Shown here: positions 52,915-61,605 of the stretch, piece after piece
How positions within the stretch are numbered: position 1 is the first letter of the stretch
Layout of the letters: each line of letters starts with the position of its first letter
The notes under the pieces: generated by a model
Databases searched by the model: none
What the model was told of the DNA's origin: nothing
What the model saw: the letters and a program-made list of their open reading frames with translations, nothing else
Program-made: the position numbers and the translations under genes
NCBI GenBank assembly: GCA_964575025.1
Contig: CAZNPV010000007.1
Span: 1 to 64,000, forward strand
Reading direction: 5' to 3'
Source: JABMQB01 sp964575025
Lineage (GTDB): Bacteria > Bacteroidota > Bacteroidia > Bacteroidales > Prolixibacteraceae
Length of the DNA stretch: 64,000 bases

Positions 52915-54039
52915 ATGAATAAAGCTAAAGTCATCTGTGGTTTTCTTGTGATCCTGTTTGTTGCCGGATGTAAATCAAAATCAGGAGATCATGCATTGCC
53001 GGGTTCTGTTTCAGAAACAAAAATGCAGGAAATATACGAAGAGATAAAAACACCCTGGAAATATGGTCTGGTTCTGGTCCCTGACAACGATTCCCTGAAA
53101 ACAGATTGCCCCACCGTTTTCAGGAAAAATAATAAGTGGTTTATGACCTATTTTGTTTTTGATGGCAGGGGATACGAAACCTGGCTTGCTGAAAGTGTTG
53201 ATCTGCTGGAATGGGATGTTCTCGGGAAGATTATGTCGTTTTCCGATTCTTCTGACTGGGATGCAAACCAAAAGGCAGGGTACCCCAGCCTTCAGGATCC
53301 GGAATGGGGGGGGAGTTACGAATTGCATAAAGCAGATGGGAAATACTGGATGCCTTACTTTGGCGGAAATTCCACCGGATATGAACGGGGATTGCTTTCC
53401 ATAGGAATGGCCTGCACTGAAAAGGATCCTTCAACGGTCCATGAATGGCAACGTTTTGAAGAGCCGGTATTGATGCCTACGGATGAGGATGCACGCTGGT
53501 GGGAAAACAGCACCCTGTATAAACCCTGGGTTTTACTTGATGAGGGCAAAACCACGGGCTATTCCTATGTAATGTATTACAATGCCCGCGGCGACAGCCT
53601 TAATCCGGCCCGGGGAGCCGAACGGATTGGCATGGCTGTTTCCGGTGATATGGTTCACTGGCAACGGTTTGGCAACGATCCGGTGATAAACCACCACAAA
53701 GGGATCTCGGGCGATGCTGTAATTCAGAAAATCGGGGAGGTCTGGGTGATGTTCTATTTTGGGGCTTTCTGGATAAACCGCAAAGATCACGATGCGTTTA
53801 ACCGGTTTGCCTGCTCATACGACCTGGTAAACTGGACCGAATGGGTAGGCCCGGACCTGATCGCCCCCTCGGAACCTTACGATAACTGGTTTGCTCACAA
53901 GTCGTATGTGATAAAATACAACGGCGTGGTTTATCATTTTTACTGCGCCGTAAACAGAGAGGAACAAAGAGGAATTGCCGTTGCAACTTCGGTGGATCTG
54001 GGTAAAAGCAACCTTTCATTCAATGATACGAAACAGTAA
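52915..54039 (+). CDS. GH137-like beta-propeller glycosidase (beta-L-arabinofuranosidase candidate), lipoprotein
   Basis: A 374-residue lipoprotein (MNKAKVICGFLVILFVAGC, Cys19) with a five-bladed propeller pattern (DCPTVFRKNNKWFMTYFVFD, LHKADGKYWMPYFGGN, SYVMYYNARGDSL, VIQKIGEVWVMFYFGAF). Two glutamates, Glu157 (GYERGL) and Glu236 (GAERIG), are 79 residues apart. I recall Glu159/Glu240, 81 apart, as the catalytic pair of the GH137 domain in BT0996, which cuts beta-L-arabinofuranose from RG-II chain B. In BT0996 this domain is fused to a GH2 domain. Here a GH2 gene follows after one base, which supports the match. A GH43- or GH130-type propeller is the alternative. Confidence 0.68.
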   Translation: MNKAKVICGFLVILFVAGCKSKSGDHALPGSVSETKMQEIYEEIKTPWKYGLVLVPDNDSLKTDCPTVFRKNNKWFMTYFVFDGRGYETWLAESVDLLEWDVLGKIMSFSDSSDWDANQKAGYPSLQDPEWGGSYELHKADGKYWMPYFGGNSTGYERGLLSIGMACTEKDPSTVHEWQRFEEPVLMPTDEDARWWENSTLYKPWVLLDEGKTTGYSYVMYYNARGDSLNPARGAERIGMAVSGDMVHWQRFGNDPVINHHKGISGDAVIQKIGEVWVMFYFGAFWINRKDHDAFNRFACSYDLVNWTEWVGPDLIAPSEPYDNWFAHKSYVIKYNGVVYHFYCAVNREEQRGIAVATSVDLGKSNLSFNDTKQ

Positions 54040-54040
54040 A

Positions 54041-56458
54041 ATGAAGAAAACGTTTATTCTATATTATTTTCTTGTTTTTTTTATGGTTTCATGTTCTCAG
54101 AAAAATGAGACGGTCCGGCAACGGTTGATCTTTACCGATCACTGGAAATTTAGCCTGGGCGATATTCAGGGTGCTCAAAATCCGGATTTTGATGATTCGG
54201 AATGGAGAAATTTAACCCTGCCCCATGATTGGAGTATTGAAGGGGAGTTCAGTCAGGATAATCCTGCCGGAAGCTCAGGAGGTGCTTTGCCGGGAGGGGT
54301 CGGCTGGTACAGGAAAACCTTTTTTCTTGATGAATCAGAGGCAAAAAAAAAGGTCTGTATTGATTTCGATGGGGTGTATCAAAACAGCGAAGTATGGATC
54401 AATGACCATTACCTGGGGAAACGGCCGTATGGATACAGTTCTTTCCGCTATGACCTTACGCCTTACCTGAATTACAGTGAACAGAAGAATACACTGGCCG
54501 TCAGAGTAGATAATTCCCTTCAGCCAAACTCCAGATGGTATACAGGCTCCGGAATATACCGCAATGTGTGGCTCGTAAAAACCGAAAAGACACATATTGA
54601 CCACTGGGGAACGTTTGTTACCACTCCTTTGGTGGACGATCATTCTGCAACAGTAAAAATTGAATTGAAGATTAAGAATCTGGATCCGGAAGTCAAATCC
54701 ATCCGGGTAAAAAATGAAATATACAATGCAGAGAATAAGAGCGTTGCAGAAAGCAAGCCGGCTGAAATAGGTGGCCGGACGGAAGAGATTATTATGGATT
54801 CACTGGAAATAAAAGATCCTCGTTTGTGGTCGGTTGACAATCCGTCGTTATACAGGGCAGTACATACGGTGTATGCCGATGGTGTATTAACAGATTTGCA
54901 TGAAACAGTGTTTGGCATTCGTACCTATGAATTTGATGCGGAAGAAGGTTTCTCTCTCAACGGAAAGGCCTTAAAAATTCATGGGGTCAACAACCACCAT
55001 GACCTGGGAGCCCTGGGGGCTGCTGTAAACATCCGGGCTATTGAGCGGCAACTGGAGATCCTGAAAAAAATGGGATGCAATGCCATCCGTACGGCCCATA
55101 ATCCGCCGGCTCCTGAACTGCTGTCTCTTTGTGATCAAATGGGCTTTCTGGTCATGGTCGAAGCCTTTGACATGTGGGCCAAAAAGAAAACCAAATACGA
55201 TTCCCATCTTTTCTGGGAGGAATGGCATGAACGCGACCTGACCGATATGATCCTGCGCGACAGAAACCACCCTTCTGTATTTATATGGAGCATCGGAAAT
55301 GAGATCAGGGAACAATTCGACAGCACAGGAATAACCTTAGCCAAAGAACTGGTCGATATAGTTAAGGAAATTGATCCGACACGGCCGGTGACCTGTGCCC
55401 TCACCGAGCAGGATCCGCAGAAGAATTTTATCTGGCAGTCGGGAGCGCTTGACCTGATTAGTTTTAATTATAAACACAACGAATATGTTCACTTTCCTGT
55501 GAATTTCCCGGGGGAGAAAATGGTGGCATCTGAGAATGTGTCGGCCCTCTCAACGCGGGGGTATTACCGGATGCCTTCTGACAGCATCATGAAATGGCCT
55601 GAAGCGCACAATGTCCCCGTCAAAGGAGCTACTCCCGAATTAACGGTTTCAGCTTACGATCATGTACATGCTTACTGGGGGGCAACCCACGAAGAAACTT
55701 GGGATAGGGTGTCAACCCATGATTTTATTTCCGGGATGTTTATCTGGTCGGGATTTGATTACCTGGGTGAACCGGTTCCTTTCGACTGGCCGGCACGAAG
55801 TTCCTATTACGGGATCATCGACCTGTGCGGTTTTCCCAAGGATGCCTATTTCCTGTATCAAAGCCTGTGGACCGGGACTCCGATGCTGCATCTGTTCCCT
55901 CACTGGAACTGGGAACAGGGTCAGATGATCGATGTGTGGGCCTATTATAACAACGCCGATGAAGTGGAGCTTTACCTCAACGGAGAATCGTTGGGTACCA
56001 GGAAGAAAGAACACGGAAGATACCATGTTCAATGGCGGGTGAAACATGAACAGGGAACGATAAAAGCCGTTTCAAGGAAAAATGGCAAGCCAGTGCAGAT
56101 CAAAGAGATCCATACCGCTTCAGAACCGGCAACTATTGAATTAACAGCTGACAGGGACATCCTTCGTGCCAATGGACGCGATCTCTCCTTTATTACGGTT
56201 AAGGTGCTGGATAAGAAGGGCGTGCTGGTTCCGGATGCAGACAATCTGATCCGTTTTGATGTCAAAGGGGAAGGAACGATAGCCGGTGTGGACAACGGGT
56301 ACCAGGCAAGCCTGGAGCCCTTTAAAGCAAATCAAAGGAAAGCATTTAACGGAATGTGCCTGCTGATTCTCCAGGCAACACAATCAGCCGGTGAAATAAA
56401 AATTAAAGCAAGTTCGAAAGGATTAAAATCTGAAGAGGTGATTGTTCTGACTAAATAA
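54041..56458 (+). CDS. GH2-family beta-glucuronidase/beta-galactosidase-type lipoprotein
   Basis: ATG at 54041, one base after the preceding stop, gives lipoprotein signal MKKTFILYYFLVFFMVSC. The frame extends upstream into the GH137-like gene only as a shadow. The 805-residue protein has the GH2 order: jelly-roll (LPHDWSIEGEFSQDNPAGSSGGALPGG), Ig-like domain, TIM barrel with LKIHGVNNHHDLGALG, IRTAHNPPAPELL, acid/base Glu in WSIGNEIREQ and a nucleophile candidate in ASENVSALSTRG; then MFIWSGFDYLGEP and a DUF4982-type C-terminal domain. This is the GalB-like class. If its neighbour is GH137, the pair equals a split BT0996, whose GH2 part is a beta-glucuronidase acting on RG-II. Confidence 0.87.
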   Translation: MKKTFILYYFLVFFMVSCSQKNETVRQRLIFTDHWKFSLGDIQGAQNPDFDDSEWRNLTLPHDWSIEGEFSQDNPAGSSGGALPGGVGWYRKTFFLDESEAKKKVCIDFDGVYQNSEVWINDHYLGKRPYGYSSFRYDLTPYLNYSEQKNTLAVRVDNSLQPNSRWYTGSGIYRNVWLVKTEKTHIDHWGTFVTTPLVDDHSATVKIELKIKNLDPEVKSIRVKNEIYNAENKSVAESKPAEIGGRTEEIIMDSLEIKDPRLWSVDNPSLYRAVHTVYADGVLTDLHETVFGIRTYEFDAEEGFSLNGKALKIHGVNNHHDLGALGAAVNIRAIERQLEILKKMGCNAIRTAHNPPAPELLSLCDQMGFLVMVEAFDMWAKKKTKYDSHLFWEEWHERDLTDMILRDRNHPSVFIWSIGNEIREQFDSTGITLAKELVDIVKEIDPTRPVTCALTEQDPQKNFIWQSGALDLISFNYKHNEYVHFPVNFPGEKMVASENVSALSTRGYYRMPSDSIMKWPEAHNVPVKGATPELTVSAYDHVHAYWGATHEETWDRVSTHDFISGMFIWSGFDYLGEPVPFDWPARSSYYGIIDLCGFPKDAYFLYQSLWTGTPMLHLFPHWNWEQGQMIDVWAYYNNADEVELYLNGESLGTRKKEHGRYHVQWRVKHEQGTIKAVSRKNGKPVQIKEIHTASEPATIELTADRDILRANGRDLSFITVKVLDKKGVLVPDADNLIRFDVKGEGTIAGVDNGYQASLEPFKANQRKAFNGMCLLILQATQSAGEIKIKASSKGLKSEEVIVLTK

Positions 56459-56469
56459 AATGTAAAAAC

Positions 56470-58722
56470 ATGAAACAGACCAACTACCCCTTATCCGATT
56501 TTCTTGATTTTGACCCGGCAGGTCCGGGGGAGGAATCATTGTGGCGGGCCTGCTTTCCAACAAATATGGAAACAGAAAACGGGGATGTGGTTTTGACGAT
56601 CCCGTTTCAACGGATGAAGGCAACAGACGATATGACTCCCGATCGGACAGAACCACGCCGGGAATATCATCTGAGGCTGAGAGCTTATGGCGATAAGATA
56701 CTGAGGATAACGATGGGCTTTGGATGCCGGGAAACAGAGGAATCGCCCATGCTGGAATTCCATCCTGAATTGCATGTAAATCCGTTACACACTGAAATAA
56801 AAGCGAACGAATGGATTGTTGCTGACACAAATAAGGGAATAAAAGCAGTCTTTGATTTTAAAAAACCGTTGATCGATTTTTGGAGTGGGTTGATTCCCCC
56901 TCCTGAAGAAACCCTGGTTGCTTCGTTTTTTCCGGGTGGTGAAACGGAGGTCAGGGTCAGTGCCTGGGACCAGTTTTTTCCGGCCCGGCCTGAAGCCTTT
57001 GCATTGGCATATGTGGAGAGGAACGGGGTGATCAACCGTTCAACCCTATCGTTTTTTGCTGCTCCGGATGAGGTGTTTGTCGGTACCGGGGAACGCTTCT
57101 CGAAGATGGATCTTTCCGGAAAAACCTGTCAGTTGAATAACCAGGATGCCCAGGGCGTCAATAACAGGCGGGCCTATAAAAACATACCTTTTTACCTGTC
57201 GAGCCGGAACTACGGATTGTTTTTACACGCTTCGGCATTTTCAAAATTCTCATTAGCCGATCATTCAAGCCGGTCGGTGCAGCTGATGACTGAAGAGCCG
57301 GGCATGGATGTATTCCTGTTTGGCGGTGATTCACCCGAAGAGATCTTGTATTTGTATCGTCAGGTTACGGGATTCCCCTCCATGCCTCCGTTGTGGAGCT
57401 TTGGAACCTGGATGAGCCGGATGACCTATTTCTCAGCTGAAGAGGTGAAAGGAATCTGTGACAGGTTACGAAAGGAAGATTTTCCCTGCGATGTGATCCA
57501 CATCGATACAGGATGGTTCAGGACCGACTGGCTTTGTGAATGGAAATTCAGCCCGGAACGGTTTCCGGACCCTCGTGGTTTTATTTCAACGCTTAAAAAG
57601 AAAGGTTTCCGGGTGAGCCTGTGGCAGATGCCCTATATTGCAGCGGAAGCAGAACAACTGGCTGAGGCTGTTAAAAACAGGTACATTGGCAAATCAAAAG
57701 CATCAACCCAACGGGGAGGTTCCAATTTCAGCGCCCTCGACTATGCAGGAACCATTGATTTCACCTATCCTCAGGCAGTGGAGTGGTATAAAGGGCTTCT
57801 GAAAGAATTACTGGAAATGGGGGTGGCATGTATAAAAACCGATTTCGGCGAGGATATCCACATGGATGCCGAATACTATGGCATGAAGCCGGAATGGCTG
57901 AAGAATTTGTACGGATTGCTTTACCAGAAAGCGGCCTGGGAAATTACGAAAGAGGTTACCGGTGATGGGATTATCTGGGCACGCACAGGATGGGCAGGAT
58001 GCCAGCGTTTCCCGCTTCACTGGGGAGGCGATGCAGCAGCTTCATGGGATGGATTGGCCGGTTCACTCAAAGGAGGATTGCACCTGGGGTTGTCAGGATT
58101 TGCTTTCTGGAGCCATGATGTGCCGGGATTCCACGGAGTGCCGGATTTTATGAATTCTGTGATCCCCGATGAATTGTATGTCCGCTGGACACAGGTTGGC
58201 GTTTTTTCATCCCACATACGCTACCATGGAACCTCAAAGCGGGAGCCTTATGAATATCCAACAATCGCAGCCATTGTGAGAAAATGGTGGAAACTACGGT
58301 ACGCACTGATACCCTATATTCTGGAACAAAGTGAAATTTCCGTACGAACCGGTTATCCGGTTTTGCAGGCATTGCTGTTCCATCATCCGAAAGATAAAAT
58401 GTGCTGGCACATCGATGACCAGTACTATTTCGGGAACGATTTTCTGGTGGCTCCGGTAATGAATGATGAAGGGGTGCGCCATGTCTATCTGCCTGAAGGC
58501 AGGTGGGTGAACTTTTTCAGTGGGGAAACAACAGAAGGTGAAAAATGGTTGAGAAACTGCAACGTTCCGCTGGAGGAGATGCCTGTATGGGTGAGGGAAG
58601 GTGCCATTATTCCTGTTTATCCGCTGAGGGTCAGTTGTACCGATGAAATGGATCTTAAGAAAGTGAAATCACTGAAGATGGATGCTTCCTTTAAAGGAAT
58701 ATTTAAAACATTGAATTTTTGA
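56470..58722 (+). CDS. GH31-family alpha-glycosidase (alpha-xylosidase type), cytoplasmic
   Basis: A 750-residue protein with no signal peptide. Features of the GH31 YicI-like alpha-xylosidase group: a galactose-mutarotase-like N-terminal domain with VGTGERFSKMDLSG, the barrel entry WSFGTWMSRMTYFS, nucleophile Asp458 in CIKTDFGED and acid/base Asp521 in HWGGDAAAS, followed by the GFAFWSHDVPGFHG segment. RG-II chain A contains alpha-linked xylose on fucose, and alpha-galactose also occurs, so an alpha-xylosidase role on imported fragments fits, although GH31 also holds alpha-glucosidases and alpha-galactosidases. It starts 12 bp after the GH2 gene. The cytoplasmic location contrasts with the lipoprotein neighbours. 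Confidence 0.86.
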   Translation: MKQTNYPLSDFLDFDPAGPGEESLWRACFPTNMETENGDVVLTIPFQRMKATDDMTPDRTEPRREYHLRLRAYGDKILRITMGFGCRETEESPMLEFHPELHVNPLHTEIKANEWIVADTNKGIKAVFDFKKPLIDFWSGLIPPPEETLVASFFPGGETEVRVSAWDQFFPARPEAFALAYVERNGVINRSTLSFFAAPDEVFVGTGERFSKMDLSGKTCQLNNQDAQGVNNRRAYKNIPFYLSSRNYGLFLHASAFSKFSLADHSSRSVQLMTEEPGMDVFLFGGDSPEEILYLYRQVTGFPSMPPLWSFGTWMSRMTYFSAEEVKGICDRLRKEDFPCDVIHIDTGWFRTDWLCEWKFSPERFPDPRGFISTLKKKGFRVSLWQMPYIAAEAEQLAEAVKNRYIGKSKASTQRGGSNFSALDYAGTIDFTYPQAVEWYKGLLKELLEMGVACIKTDFGEDIHMDAEYYGMKPEWLKNLYGLLYQKAAWEITKEVTGDGIIWARTGWAGCQRFPLHWGGDAAASWDGLAGSLKGGLHLGLSGFAFWSHDVPGFHGVPDFMNSVIPDELYVRWTQVGVFSSHIRYHGTSKREPYEYPTIAAIVRKWWKLRYALIPYILEQSEISVRTGYPVLQALLFHHPKDKMCWHIDDQYYFGNDFLVAPVMNDEGVRHVYLPEGRWVNFFSGETTEGEKWLRNCNVPLEEMPVWVREGAIIPVYPLRVSCTDEMDLKKVKSLKMDASFKGIFKTLNF

Positions 58723-58742
58723 AGAACCTATGGAAGTAAGAG

Positions 58743-58770
58743 CACGCAAAAACGCGAAGTCGCGAAGAAA
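58743..58770 (+). repeat. Half copy of the CACGCAAAG-type repeat
   Basis: CACGCAAAAACGCGAAGTCG plus GCGAAGAA resembles the left arm of the dyad at 30096-30161. The matching right arm is largely missing (CCTAAGCGTACTGGC nearby). It lies in the GH31 to UroD-like gap (58723-58910), which holds no gene. Confidence 0.6.
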
Positions 58771-58910
58771 AATTATTGCACCTAAGCGTACTGGCAGGAG
58801 AAAAAGTTATGAAAAGGGTCCTGATCCATCGGGACGGAACAGGACAAGATGAGTTCCACAGCCCTAATGCAGTTTGTTAAAGCAATGCTATTGATTAGAA
58901 ATGTAAACCA

Positions 58911-59975
58911 ATGAATACCTGGAAAGAAAACTGGGAGGAATCGAAAAAGCACTACCTCGATTGGTGGAACCACAAGGGGCTGGTCATCAGCATGTGGGAA
59001 CACCTGGAAAAGGAAGGGGCTCCACACGAGCCAGTTAAAGCACCTGAAAAGGCAAAAGACTGGAATCAGTTCTGGTTTGATCCGGCATGGCGGGCCCGGA
59101 ACCTGCATTATCAGCTTTCAGGGAGTTCGCTGAAAGCCGATATCCTGCCGGTTGCCAATACCCACCTTGGACCCGGATCCCTGGCTGCATGCCTGGGGGC
59201 CGACCTGAAGGGCGGGGAAGATACCATCTGGATAAAGCACAACCCGGATTTCAAAGGACCAATCAAATTGGACGAAGCCAATCAATGGTGGCAGCTTCAT
59301 CTGAATCTGCTTCGTGAATGCAAAAAACGGTCCGGCGGCAAATACTTTGTCGGTTGTCCCGACCTGATCGAGGGGCTTGATACCCTGGCAGGTTTGCGGG
59401 GCACCGATCAGGTACTCATGGACATGATCCTGCAGCCTGAAATGCTGGAACAACAGCTTCAGCAGGTCAATAATTTATACTTTGAGGTGTTTGACCGGAT
59501 CTATGAGATCATTCGGGAAGGGGATGAAATGGCATTTTGTTATTTCTCCCTTTGGGCTCCGGGAAAGGTTTCAAAACTGCAAAGCGATATCTCGGGGATG
59601 ATCTCGGAAGATGATTTTCGAAGGTTTGCTTTGCCTTATCTCCGTGAGCAGTGTCAGAAAATTGAGTATACCCTTTACCACCTGGATGGTGTGGATGCAA
59701 TCCGTCACCTGGATGCGGTCCTTGAGATTGAGGAACTGAATGCTGTTCAGTGGACGCCCGGGGTCGGGGAACCTCAGGGGGGGGATCCCTGCTGGTACAG
59801 CCTGTATGAAAAAATCCTGGATAAGGGGAAATCAGTAATGCCCTGCTGGGTGGAACCGGAGGAATTGGAGCCCTTGCTGGATCATATCGGGGCGGAAGGG
59901 GTCCATATCCTGGTCCACTTCAGGTCGGAAAAGGATATTGATAAAGCCTTAAAAATAACAGATAAATACAGATAG
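58911..59975 (+). CDS. UroD-like protein 1 (methyltransferase-fold, function unknown)
   Basis: A 354-residue cytoplasmic protein of the uroporphyrinogen decarboxylase / cobalamin-independent methionine synthase fold: TWKENWEESKKHYLDWWNHKGL at the start, AACLGADLKGGEDTIWIKH, DLIEGLDTLAGLRGTDQVLMD, and TLYHLDGVDAIRHLD late. In zinc-dependent methylcobamide methyltransferases the late motif is HxCG; here it is His257-Leu-Asp259-Gly, so the cysteine ligand is absent. Genes of this group recur in Bacteroidota sugar loci, often beside SSS symporters, as here (7-bp gap to the next gene). It is clearly not the heme enzyme by context. Handling of methylated RG-II sugars is a speculative role. Confidence 0.7.
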   Translation: MNTWKENWEESKKHYLDWWNHKGLVISMWEHLEKEGAPHEPVKAPEKAKDWNQFWFDPAWRARNLHYQLSGSSLKADILPVANTHLGPGSLAACLGADLKGGEDTIWIKHNPDFKGPIKLDEANQWWQLHLNLLRECKKRSGGKYFVGCPDLIEGLDTLAGLRGTDQVLMDMILQPEMLEQQLQQVNNLYFEVFDRIYEIIREGDEMAFCYFSLWAPGKVSKLQSDISGMISEDDFRRFALPYLREQCQKIEYTLYHLDGVDAIRHLDAVLEIEELNAVQWTPGVGEPQGGDPCWYSLYEKILDKGKSVMPCWVEPEELEPLLDHIGAEGVHILVHFRSEKDIDKALKITDKYR

Positions 59976-59982
59976 TCCGGAT

Positions 59983-61572
59983 ATGAAAGAGATTTATGAA
60001 TTACTGAAGCCCATCGATTTTATTGTTGTGGGAATCTATCTGCTTATACTGGTTGGGATAGGCTATTGGGTGAGTTTTATCAAACAACGAAACAGCGAAG
60101 AGAACCTTTTCCTTGCCGGCCATTCGCTGGGGTGGGGAAGCATCGGGCTGACCATGTGGGGCACCAATGTGGGCCCGTCGATGCTTATTGCCTCTGCCAG
60201 CATCGGATATACCACCGGCATTGTGGCGGGTAATTTTGCCTGGTATGCCTTTGTGTTTATCTTCCTGCTGGCTGTGGTTTTTGCGCCCCGCTACCTCGAT
60301 GCCAGGGTGCTTACGCTCCCTGAATTTATGGGGAAACGTTTCGGGCAGTCGACCCGCAATATCCTGGCCTGGTACAGTCTGGTGACCATCCTGATCTCCT
60401 GGCTGGCCTTAACCCTTTTTGCCGGAGGCATCCTGGTCGGGCAGATCCTGAACCTGCCCATGTGGCTTTCCGTGATTGTATTGGTTCTCATTGCTGCCTT
60501 TTTCACTATTGCCGGGGGACTGAAAGCCATCGCGTATACCAATGTTTTTCAGATGTTGTTGCTGATAGCCGTCTCTCTGGTTCTGACTGTTGTGGCCGTT
60601 CATAAAGCCGGAGGTCTTCTGTCAATCTATGAAAACACTCCGGCCCATTACTGGAACCTGTTGCGCCCGATGGATGATCCCAACTATCCGTGGCTGGCCA
60701 TTGTACTGGGCTATCCGATCATGGGCGTTTGGTTCTGGTGCACCGACCAGTCGATGGTCCAATCGGTGCTGGGGGCGAAAAATCTGCGCCAGGGGCAATT
60801 GGGAGCAAACTTTACAGGATGGCTTAAAATTCTGGATGTTGCCCTGTTCATCATTCCCGGAATTGTCTGTTTTCTTTTGTTCCCTGACCTTACCGATCCG
60901 GATGAAGCGTATATGACCATGGTGACCCGGCTCTTCCCGGCAGGAATGACAGGCCTGGTAATGGCTGTGTTAATTGCTGCCCTGGTGAGTACCATCGATT
61001 CAGCACTCAATTCATTGAGCACCGTATTTACAATGGATATCTTTGTGAAAAAATACCGTCCGGATGCCACGCAAAAACAGATCGTGAAAATCGGGCGAAT
61101 CGTCACAATGGTGGGTGCATTCATTGCTGTTTTTATGACGCTGGCAATCGACAATATAAAAGGACTCAACCTCTTTGATGTATTCCAGGCGGTGTTGGGA
61201 TTTATCGCTCCCCCCATGTCGGTAGTTTTTCTTTTTGGCGTCCTCTGGAAACGTACCACCACAAAGGCAGCCAATTTTGCCCTTTCTTTCGGGACCCTAT
61301 TCAGCATCGGAACCGGAATTTTTTACCTGTGGGTGTTCCCCAATGAAACCTATACATTCTGGCCCCACTTTTTATTGCTGTCGTTTTTAATCTTTGTGAT
61401 TCTGTCATTTTTAACCTGGCTGATCGTTGTCCTGGATAAAAGCTCAAAAACAGCCAGGAAATACGAACTGAAATTTGAAAATCTTCCCAAACCCGACAAA
61501 AAGGTTTGGTTTTTTTGGATCGCGCTGATCCTGGTAATGGTTGGATTGTATTTCTTCTTTAACGGACATTAA
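59983..61572 (+). CDS. SSS-family sodium:solute symporter, glucose-transporter-like branch
   Basis: A 529-residue inner-membrane carrier with about 14 hydrophobic segments, from a different SSS branch than the other two: SFIKQRNSEENLFLAGHSLGWG, LTMWGTNVGPSMLIASASIGY, ARVLTLPEFMGKRFGQSTRN, TIAGGLKAIAYTNVFQMLLL, FWCTDQSMVQSVLGAKNLRQG and ALVSTIDSALNSLSTVFTMD. This is the SGLT-type pattern, so a monosaccharide is the likely cargo. It starts 7 bp after UroD-like protein 1 and is probably co-expressed with it, suggesting that the carrier brings in that protein's substrate. Which RG-II sugar is unknown. Confidence 0.88.
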   Translation: MKEIYELLKPIDFIVVGIYLLILVGIGYWVSFIKQRNSEENLFLAGHSLGWGSIGLTMWGTNVGPSMLIASASIGYTTGIVAGNFAWYAFVFIFLLAVVFAPRYLDARVLTLPEFMGKRFGQSTRNILAWYSLVTILISWLALTLFAGGILVGQILNLPMWLSVIVLVLIAAFFTIAGGLKAIAYTNVFQMLLLIAVSLVLTVVAVHKAGGLLSIYENTPAHYWNLLRPMDDPNYPWLAIVLGYPIMGVWFWCTDQSMVQSVLGAKNLRQGQLGANFTGWLKILDVALFIIPGIVCFLLFPDLTDPDEAYMTMVTRLFPAGMTGLVMAVLIAALVSTIDSALNSLSTVFTMDIFVKKYRPDATQKQIVKIGRIVTMVGAFIAVFMTLAIDNIKGLNLFDVFQAVLGFIAPPMSVVFLFGVLWKRTTTKAANFALSFGTLFSIGTGIFYLWVFPNETYTFWPHFLLLSFLIFVILSFLTWLIVVLDKSSKTARKYELKFENLPKPDKKVWFFWIALILVMVGLYFFFNGH

Positions 61573-61605
61573 ACGAATGAAACGAATGAAATAAAACAAG
61601 CCATG

